From assembly GCF_900102815.1 (NCBI RefSeq), contig NZ_FNGF01000002.1, forward strand, positions 248,001 through 312,000: a DNA stretch of 64,000 bases, in the 5' to 3' direction. The position numbers were made by a program, and so were the translations under genes. The DNA comes from Glycomyces sambucus (lineage in GTDB: Bacteria; Actinomycetota; Actinomycetes; Mycobacteriales; Micromonosporaceae). Within the stretch, counting starts at the first letter, position 1; every line of letters begins with the position of its first letter. This document shows, piece by piece, positions 8,267 to 14,462 of this stretch. The notes under the pieces are model-generated. The model was given only the letters and a program-made list of their open reading frames with translations. It was not told where the DNA came from and did no database searches.

Positions 8267-11200
8267 TCACCGGAAGTCGCGCGACGGCGCCGCCGGACTG
8301 CTCAAGTCCAGCTCGACCAGCTTGTACGCCACGATCATCGGCATCGTGCTCGCATGCGCGTCGACGGCCTTCTCCACCGTCCCCTTGACCCGCAGCGCCT
8401 TCGCTACCGTCGCCACCGACTGCCAGCGCTTCCACAGCCCCTGCGAGCACACCACGTTCGCGATCCCCGTCTCGTCCTCCAGGCTCAGGAACGTCGCCCC
8501 CTTCGCCGTCGAGGGGCGCTGGCGGTGCGTGACGATCCCGGCGATCTCCACCCGCTTGCCGTCCTTCATGTGCGGCAGCCGCTTCGCGGGCAGCACCCCG
8601 TCGGCGTCGAGCGCGGCGCGCGCGAACTCCATGGGGTGCATCTCGACCGACAGGCCCAGGCCCGTGTAGTCGGCGCGCGCGAGCTCGGTCGCGCTCATCC
8701 CCGGCAGCGTCGGCGGCGGCGCGGCGGGGCCCGTCCCCGCGATCGTCCCCGGCCGCTCGTCCACCGTGCCCGCCGCCCACAGCGCCCGCCGCCGGTCCGG
8801 CTCCAGGCTCTCCAGCGCGCCCGCGACGGCCAGCCGCTCCAGCGCCCCCCGGCCCAGCCCGGCCCGGCGCGCCAGGTCGGCCAGGGACGTGAACGGGCCG
8901 TCCGCGTCCCGCGCGGCCGCGATCCGCCCGGCGGGCGCGGACCCCAGGCCCTTCACGTTGTCGAGGCCCAGCCGCAGGTCCGCGACCCCGTGCAGCGGCG
9001 GCTCGCACGCCCGGTCGGCCGCGATCAGCGAGGCGACCTCCCCGCTCGCGTTCACGTCCGGGGCCAGCACCGCGATGCCGTGCCGCTGCGCGTCGGCGAC
9101 CAGCGACGCGGGGGAGTAGAACCCCATCGGCTGGCTCGCCAGCAGCCCCGCGTAGAACGCCGCCGGGTAGTGGCACTTGAGCCACGACGAGGACCACACC
9201 AGGTGCGCGAACGAGGCCGCGTGCGACTCCGGGAACCCGAAGTCGGCGAACGACTTCAACTGGTTGTAGATCTGATCGGCCTGCTCCCCGACGATCCCCT
9301 TGCGCCCCATGCCCTCGTACAGTCGCGCCCGCAGCTCCTCCATGCGCTCGGCCGACCGCTTGGCGCCCATGGCCCGGCGCAGCCGGTCGGCCTCCCCGCC
9401 GTCGAACCCCGCCGCGATGATCGCGATCTGCATGAGCTGCTCCTGGAACAGCGGCACCCCGAACGTCTTCGCCAGCACCGGCATCAGGTCGGGGTGCACC
9501 AGGTGCTCCCACGCCTCCCCGTTGCGCCGCCGCAGGTACGGGTGGACCGCGCCGCCCTGGATCGGGCCCGGCCGGATGAGCGCCACCTCCGCCACCAGGT
9601 CCCGGAACGTCCGGGGCCGCAGCCGCGGCAGCGTCGCCATCTGCGCCCGCGACTCCACCTGGAACACCCCGACCGTGTCGGCGCGCTGGAGCATCGCGAA
9701 CACCGCCGCGTCGTCGGGCGGCAGGCGCGCGAGATCGACCCGCACCCCGTGGAACTGCGCCACCAGGTCGACCATCCGGTGCAGCGCCTCCAGCATCCCC
9801 AGGCCCAGCAGGTCGAACTTGACCAGCCCCGCGTCCGCGCAGTCCTCCTTGTCCCACTGGAGGACCGTGCGGTCCTGCATCCGCGCCGGCTCCACCGGCA
9901 CGATCTGGCTCACCGGCTCCTCCGTGAGCACCATCCCGCCCGGGTGGATGCCCAGGTGCTGCGGCATGTCCCGCAGCTCGGACGCCAGGGCCTGGACGTC
10001 CACCGGGATGTCCCCCGCCTCCTCGGGATCGAGCCCGCTCCAGCGGTGCAGGCGCTTCGACCACGCCACCGCCTGGTCGTGCCCGTACCCCAGCGCCTTC
10101 GCCGCGTCGCGCACCGCCGACCGCGGCCGGTACGTCACCACGTTCGCCACCAGCGCCGCCCGGTCCCGCCCGTACCGCTCGTACACGTACTGGATGACCT
10201 CCTCGCGCCGCCCCGACTCGATGTCCACGTCGATGTCCGGCGGGCCGTCCCGGTCGGCCGACAGGAACCGCTCGAACAGCAGCCCGAAGTCGATCGGGTC
10301 CACATTGGTGATCCCCAGGGCGTAGCAGACCGCGCTGTTGGCGGCCGAACCCCGGCCCTGGCACAGGATGTCCCGCTCCCGGCAGAAGCGCACGATGTCG
10401 GCCACGATGAGGAAGTACCCCTCGAACCCCAGCCCCCCGATCACCCGCACCTCCTTGTCCAGCTGCGCCCACGCCGCCCGCAGCGCCGGGTCGTACGGGT
10501 CCCCGTACCGGTCCCGCGCCCCCGCCACCACCAGCGCCGCCAGCGCCGACAGGTCGTCGTGGCCCTCCGGAACCGGGAAGCGCGGCAGCCGCGGCTTCAG
10601 CAGCTCCAGGTCGAACGCGCACTCGGCCGCGATCCGCACCGACTCCTCCACCGCCGCAGGGAAGTCCGCGAACCGCAGCGCCATCTCCCCGCCCGAGCGC
10701 AGGTGCGCCCCCGCGTTCGCCGGCAGGTACGGATCGGCCTGGTCGAGCGTGCTCCGCGCCCGGATCGCCGCCAGCGCCGCGGCCGCCTTCGCCCGCGCCG
10801 GCGACGCGAAGTGCACGTTGTTCGTCGCCACCACCGGCACCCCGCAGCGCCGCGCCACCGCCGCCAGGGCCTCCATCCGCTCGACGTCCCCGGGCAGGTC
10901 GTGGCAGGTCAGCTCCACCGACACGCGCCCGGGACCGAACAGGTCCACCAGCGTGCGCAGCTCCCGCTCGGCCGCGGCGGGCCCGCCCGCGGCCAGCGCC
11001 GAGTGCAGCGGGCCCTTGCGGCAGCCGGTGAGCACCTGCCAGCGCCCGCCCGCATGAGCGGCCAGCGACTCGATCCCGTACCGGGGCAGGTCCTTCTCAC
11101 CGCCCGCGAGCTTCGCCTCCGTGATCGCCCGCGACAGCCCCCGGTACCCGCCCGGGTCCCGCGCCAGCACCACCAGGTGCGTCCCGGCCGGGTCCGCCTG

Positions 11201-11434
11201 GCCCCGCCGCGCCCGCGGCATGTCCAGGCCCAGCTCCGCCCCGAACACCGTCGGCAGGCCCGCCGCCCTCGCGGCCGTGGCGAACTGCGACACCGCGTAC
11301 AGGCCGTCGTGGTCGGTGATCGCGAGCCCCCGCAGCCCCAGCCGGACCGCCTCGGCGGTCAGCGCCGCGGGGGAGTCGGCGCCGTCGGCGAACGAGTAGT
11401 GCGAATGGCAGTGCAGCTCCGCGTAGTCAGTCAT
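8267..11434 (-). CDS. dnaE2: Error-prone DNA polymerase DnaE2
   Basis: The 1055-residue DnaE2-type C-family polymerase opens with a PHP domain (ELHCHSHYSFADGADSP) and contains the polymerase aspartates in PPDIDVDIES, the typical GRGSAANSAVCYALGIT, and a C-terminal OB-fold (RVEIAGIVTHRQRPS). It is the catalytic subunit of the ImuA'-ImuB-DnaE2 mutasome, which copies damaged DNA and causes SOS mutagenesis in bacteria lacking PolV. The ATG at 11434 overlaps the end of imuB by 8 bases, so it is the last gene of the operon. A much longer open frame continues upstream to 12565 but is only antisense-style GC frame extension through imuB. Confidence 0.97.
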   Translation of the reverse strand: MTDYAELHCHSHYSFADGADSPAALTAEAVRLGLRGLAITDHDGLYAVSQFATAARAAGLPTVFGAELGLDMPRARRGQADPAGTHLVVLARDPGGYRGLSRAITEAKLAGGEKDLPRYGIESLAAHAGGRWQVLTGCRKGPLHSALAAGGPAAAERELRTLVDLFGPGRVSVELTCHDLPGDVERMEALAAVARRCGVPVVATNNVHFASPARAKAAAALAAIRARSTLDQADPYLPANAGAHLRSGGEMALRFADFPAAVEESVRIAAECAFDLELLKPRLPRFPVPEGHDDLSALAALVVAGARDRYGDPYDPALRAAWAQLDKEVRVIGGLGFEGYFLIVADIVRFCRERDILCQGRGSAANSAVCYALGITNVDPIDFGLLFERFLSADRDGPPDIDVDIESGRREEVIQYVYERYGRDRAALVANVVTYRPRSAVRDAAKALGYGHDQAVAWSKRLHRWSGLDPEEAGDIPVDVQALASELRDMPQHLGIHPGGMVLTEEPVSQIVPVEPARMQDRTVLQWDKEDCADAGLVKFDLLGLGMLEALHRMVDLVAQFHGVRVDLARLPPDDAAVFAMLQRADTVGVFQVESRAQMATLPRLRPRTFRDLVAEVALIRPGPIQGGAVHPYLRRRNGEAWEHLVHPDLMPVLAKTFGVPLFQEQLMQIAIIAAGFDGGEADRLRRAMGAKRSAERMEELRARLYEGMGRKGIVGEQADQIYNQLKSFADFGFPESHAASFAHLVWSSSWLKCHYPAAFYAGLLASQPMGFYSPASLVADAQRHGIAVLAPDVNASGEVASLIAADRACEPPLHGVADLRLGLDNVKGLGSAPAGRIAAARDADGPFTSLADLARRAGLGRGALERLAVAGALESLEPDRRRALWAAGTVDERPGTIAGTGPAAPPPTLPGMSATELARADYTGLGLSVEMHPMEFARAALDADGVLPAKRLPHMKDGKRVEIAGIVTHRQRPSTAKGATFLSLEDETGIANVVCSQGLWKRWQSVATVAKALRVKGTVEKAVDAHASTMPMIVAYKLVELDLSSPAAPSRDFR

Positions 11435-12812
11435 ACCAGCCCACCGCCCGCCACCGGCCGTCCTCCCGGGCCAGCAGCGCGACGCTCCCGTCGGCGAGCT
11501 CCACCTGGAGGCGCGCGTACCGGCGCGCGTCCGCGCTCCACCACCGCTCGGCCACCGGCCACGGCCCCGCCCACGCCGCGATCCGGATCCGCCTGCCGCC
11601 CAAGGCCACCAGTGCCGGCGTCGCCGACAGGTCGCCGCGCGCCGACACCGCCACGACCGCGCCGGCCGCGTCCAGGACCTCCACGTCCTGCCCGGTGCCG
11701 GTGAGCTGCGGCAGCGGGTCGGGCAGCCCGCCCGGCCACGGCCCCGACGGCTGCGGCGGCGGCGGTTCGACCTCCCAGGCGGCGCTGGCGTACCGCTCGG
11801 AGAGGTCGCGGCCGTCGGAGGGCCCGGCGATGCGGACGGCCTCGGGGCCGAGCAGGCTCTGCGTGTGCCGCAGGGCCGCTTCGGCCCTGACGGCGGCGGC
11901 GGTCTTCTCGCCCCACAGGCCGCGCCCGGCGGCGACGAGGCCGACCAGGCCGCCGGGGGCGAGTTCGAGCGAGGTGACGGCGTTCGCGGCCTCGTCGCCG
12001 CCGTGGACGAGCGGGCCGGCGGCGAGCCAGCCCTCGAGCTGCCAGCGGACGCGGCGGGCGAGGTCGGGGGCGGTGATGGCGGGGTCGATCTGCCAGGTCC
12101 GGCGCCGCTCCAGGCCGCTGCCGGTGCGGGCGGTGACGGTGACGCGGGTGCAGGTGAGGTTGCGCTCGTCGAGGACGCGCAGCAGCCGCTCGGCGAGCGG
12201 GCGGGCCGCGAAGACGGCGTGCTCGACGGTCTCGTACGGCGTCTCGGGCGTGTCGGCGACCGCGAGTTCGGGCGCGACGGGTCGCGGCACGAGCGGGCGG
12301 GTGGAGCGCCCCGCGGCGAGCGCCTGGGCCCGCCGCACCGGCGCGCCGAACCGCTCGGCCACGGCCTGCGGCGGGAGCTCCCGGAACTTCCCGAGCGTGT
12401 CGATTCCCAGGTGCCGCAGGATCTCGCAGGTCTCCGGCTCCACCAGGGCGGTGGCGAGGAGGTCGGCGACGTCCCTTCGCGCGAGGAACGCGGCGTCGCC
12501 GCCGGGCGGCACGATCCGGCCGTCGCGGGCGGCCAGGACGGCTGCGAACAGGCCGTCGGCGACACCGGTGAGGCAGTCCTGCTCGACCAGGCCCGAGACG
12601 GTGTCGATGAGCCGCTCGCAGAACAGCGCCTCGTCGCCGGACCCGGCGCGCAGGGGCACGGCCGCGCAGCCCGGTTCGAGGACCTCGACGTACGGGGTGA
12701 GCAGGTCGAGGGCGTCCAGGACCGGCTCGAACGCGGCGGCGTCCTCCCCGTCCCAGTCGACCAGCCGCATCACCAGGACCCGGCTGGGGGCCCGGCGGAT
12801 GCGCGGGTTCAC
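11427..12812 (-). CDS. imuB: ImuB, Y-family polymerase-like mutasome subunit
   Basis: The 461 residues resemble a Y-family polymerase (RVLVMRLVDWDGE at the N-terminus; palm, thumb and little-finger regions) but lack the catalytic acidic residues, as in known ImuB proteins. ImuB is a hub that links the beta clamp, ImuA' and DnaE2. A helix-hairpin-helix-like segment LRHLGIDTLGKFRELPPQAVAERFG lies at about 134-158. A QLTGTGQ segment at about 390 is a possible clamp-binding motif, which is my inference. It overlaps imuA' by 4 bases and dnaE2 by 8, so all three are co-translated. Confidence 0.93.
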   Translation of the reverse strand: MNPRIRRAPSRVLVMRLVDWDGEDAAAFEPVLDALDLLTPYVEVLEPGCAAVPLRAGSGDEALFCERLIDTVSGLVEQDCLTGVADGLFAAVLAARDGRIVPPGGDAAFLARRDVADLLATALVEPETCEILRHLGIDTLGKFRELPPQAVAERFGAPVRRAQALAAGRSTRPLVPRPVAPELAVADTPETPYETVEHAVFAARPLAERLLRVLDERNLTCTRVTVTARTGSGLERRRTWQIDPAITAPDLARRVRWQLEGWLAAGPLVHGGDEAANAVTSLELAPGGLVGLVAAGRGLWGEKTAAAVRAEAALRHTQSLLGPEAVRIAGPSDGRDLSERYASAAWEVEPPPPQPSGPWPGGLPDPLPQLTGTGQDVEVLDAAGAVVAVSARGDLSATPALVALGGRRIRIAAWAGPWPVAERWWSADARRYARLQVELADGSVALLAREDGRWRAVGWYD

Positions 12813-13879
12813 GGCCCCTCACCTCCGGCGATCCGGGCCGCGGCGGGAACCGGGCCGCCGGCGTCATCGAGGGTCCGGGCCCCGCCGAACGAAGCCGCAT
12901 CGCCGCGCGGTTCGGCGGCACTCTGTTCGGCGGTACTCGGCTCGATTGCGCTCTGCTCGACAGTGCTCTGTTCAACAGTGCGGTCGCGGAGGTCGAGGAC
13001 GTGCTCGGGGGGCCTGCCGCCGTAGGGCCAGACGGAGGCGCGGCGGACACCGCCCGAGCGCCAGCGGGAGGCGACCTCGAGTTCGCAGGCGTCGAGCCGC
13101 CCCGCGCCCCAGCGGCGTCCGGCGTTCTCGCGCAGGCCCTTCCAGTGGGCGCGGGCCACCTGGAGCCGGGCGTCGGCGCCGGCCACGGGCCGGGTCTCCC
13201 ACCACACGATGGAGGTGCCGCTGCCGCGGGCGCGCGCGGCCAGGCGCCGCGCCTGCACGGGGCTCAGGGCCTCGCTGGGGACGACGATCGCGGCGACGCC
13301 CTCGGCCAGCGCCCCGGCCGCCTCGGCGACGCGCGACCCCGGGTCGACCAGCGCCACCCGCCCGAGGTCGACCCCGGCGGCGGTCGCGGCGAGCGGGTAG
13401 ACGCGCGGCAGCCCGACCAGCGCGCACCACGCTCCGGCCCCGGTCGGCCCGGCGAGGAGCCGCCACAGCAGTGAGGTGGCCCCCCGCCGCCCGGCCGTGA
13501 TCGCTGTCACTGTTGCGAGTCCGCCGTGGGGGAGGAGCCCGGAAATGTCGGAGGTGACCGGCAGGATGGTCTTCGGAGTTCCGACGACCGCCTGGCGGTG
13601 CTGTTCGATATGGCGACGCTGCTCGGCGAGACTGTGTTGCTCGGTGTGACGGTGTTGTTCGGCGTGGCGGTGCTGCTCGGCGAGACGCTGCTCGGTCTGG
13701 CGCTCGGCCTGCCCAAGCAGGCGGCTCTCGGTCGAGTCCGGCGCCTGCCGCCCGGCGGCCCGGCCCGCCTCGCCCGGCGCCGCAGGCGCCGGGGCCGTGC
13801 CCGCGGCGGCACCGCGAAGGTCCGCGCCTGTGCGCAGCCCGAGCTCAGCGGCCAATGCGGCCGCGACCGTCGTCGCCAC
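12809..13879 (-). CDS. imuA: ImuA' (RecA-like mutasome accessory protein) with two repeat tracts
   Basis: A 356-residue protein with the degenerate RecA-like core of actinobacterial ImuA' (TILPVTSDISGLLPHGGLATVTAI, then GATSLLWRLLAGP) and no intact Walker A. Two regions are unusual. Residues about 60-94 contain glutamine/histidine-rich hexapeptide repeats (AEQHRH, TEQHSL, AEQRRH, IEQHRQ). Residues about 300-323 contain pentapeptide repeats (TVEQS, TVEQS, AIEPS, TAEQS). These correspond to the DNA tracts at 13598-13702 and 12910-12984. The start is GTG at 13879 with only a weak ribosome site. It is first in the imuA'-imuB-dnaE2 operon, behind a LexA box. Confidence 0.88.
   Translation of the reverse strand: MATTVAAALAAELGLRTGADLRGAAAGTAPAPAAPGEAGRAAGRQAPDSTESRLLGQAERQTEQRLAEQHRHAEQHRHTEQHSLAEQRRHIEQHRQAVVGTPKTILPVTSDISGLLPHGGLATVTAITAGRRGATSLLWRLLAGPTGAGAWCALVGLPRVYPLAATAAGVDLGRVALVDPGSRVAEAAGALAEGVAAIVVPSEALSPVQARRLAARARGSGTSIVWWETRPVAGADARLQVARAHWKGLRENAGRRWGAGRLDACELEVASRWRSGGVRRASVWPYGGRPPEHVLDLRDRTVEQSTVEQSAIEPSTAEQSAAEPRGDAASFGGARTLDDAGGPVPAAARIAGGEGP
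12910..12984 (-). repeat. Five 15-bp in-frame repeats inside imuA'
   Basis: Five consecutive 15-base units start at 12910, 12925, 12940, 12955 and 12970. On the plus strand the pattern is roughly GYTCGRCRGTRCTCT, and it encodes an E-Q-S type pentapeptide on the minus strand. The length keeps the frame, so copy-number change would be tolerated. Confidence 0.85.
13598..13702 (-). repeat. 18-bp in-frame repeats inside imuA'
   Basis: Units of 18 bases start at 13598, 13616, 13634, 13652 and 13670, followed by a 15-base partial copy. A plus-strand example is GTGTTGTTCGGCGTGGCG. They encode a hexapeptide on the minus strand of the form (R/S)-x-(A/T/I)-E-Q-(H/R). Confidence 0.85.
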
Positions 13880-13918
13880 CAGAACCCCCGTGCTGTGTCG
13901 AACGTGTGTATCAAGATC

Positions 13919-13946
13919 AACTTACCGAACCTCGACGCCGATGCAA
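13919..13946 (-). promoter_or_regulatory. Promoter of the imuA'-imuB-dnaE2 operon
   Basis: On the minus strand TTGCAT (13946-13941) and TAAGTT (13924-13919) are 16 bases apart. The LexA box ends 3 bases upstream of the -35, a position where bound LexA would block polymerase. Confidence 0.45.
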
Positions 13947-13948
13947 CA

Positions 13949-13964
13949 TCAAACGGGTGTTCGA
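13949..13964. promoter_or_regulatory. LexA-binding SOS box
   Basis: TCAAAC-GGGT-GTTCGA differs by one base from the actinobacterial SOS consensus TCGAAC-N4-GTTCGA. A second, weaker half box (TCGAAC-GTGT-GTATCA) lies at 13898-13913 in the leader. The position fits SOS control of the mutasome operon, as known in mycobacteria. Confidence 0.8.
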
Positions 13965-14195
13965 TAAATCTCGCGGGCCTGGTATGGCCGACCCCACGCC
14001 ACTCGTCCGGGTGACAATGCCCCCGCGACCCCGGTTTCCTGTCGCACCCCCCGGCAAGACTGGCCGCTACGGTCCCCTCAGGGTGGGTGGGGGTTTGGGA
14101 TGGTATACGACCTTCAGCTCTTAAAGCGCGTCGCGAACACTTCTCGGTCGGTTTCCCGGAGAAGCCCTGCTCGATCCGATCCGCGTCATTTCACC

Positions 14196-14333
14196 GTGCC
14201 GTTCCACGGCGCCGCTCCGCAGTGTCGTTCTGCGGTGTCCCTCCATGGTGTCGATGGTGCCGCTCGATGGTGCCGCTCCACGGTGCCACTCGACGTGTCA
14301 TCTCGCAGTGCCGTCCCGCGGTGCCATTCGATC
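14196..14333 (+). repeat. Degenerate 13-bp tandem repeat array (about 11 units)
   Basis: Units begin at 14196, 14209, 14222, 14235, 14248 (9 bases only), 14257, 14270, 14283 (12 bases), 14295, 14308 and 14321. The consensus is GTGCCGYTCSRYG. The unit length is not a multiple of three and no gene covers it, so it is non-coding. It ends about 50 bases before the amylase operators. Confidence 0.85.
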
Positions 14334-14383
14334 ATTAATCGAGACATGGCTATATAGAAAAGCCTGTGCTAAAGTCTGGTTAC

Positions 14384-14425
14384 TTCTTGCAAGAACTGCA
14401 AGAACACATCTGGGAACGGCAAGAA
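14384..14425. promoter_or_regulatory. Amylase operator region with CAAGAA repeats
   Basis: A perfect 12-bp palindrome TTCTTGCAAGAA (14384-14395) is followed by CTGCAAGAAC and CGGCAAGAAAC, giving CAAGAA at 14390, 14399 and 14420. Similar CTTGCAG-type repeats in Streptomyces amylase promoters bind the LacI-family maltose repressor (MalR/Reg1). A similar repressor here is inferred; its gene is not in the window. Confidence 0.6.
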
Positions 14426-14462
14426 ACACCGGATCGACCACCACGCCCCACAGGAGTTCGAC

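Larger units (their letters stand above)
13880..14462. other. 583-base intergenic region between imuA' and the amylase gene
   Basis: From left to right this region holds the imuA' leader with a half SOS box (13898-13913), the imuA' promoter (13919-13946) and LexA box (13949-13964). About 230 bases follow in which I see no gene. Then come a 13-bp tandem array (14196-14333), an AT-rich segment with TATATA (14351-14356), CAAGAA-type operators (14384-14425) and the amylase ribosome site. I saw no convincing reading frame or structured RNA here. Confidence 0.6.

Noticed and set aside
8267-12565. Extension of the dnaE2 frame to 12565
   Set aside because: The PHP domain begins at the ATG at 11434 (MTDYAELHCHSHYS). 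The upstream part lies within imuB in another frame and has shadow composition.
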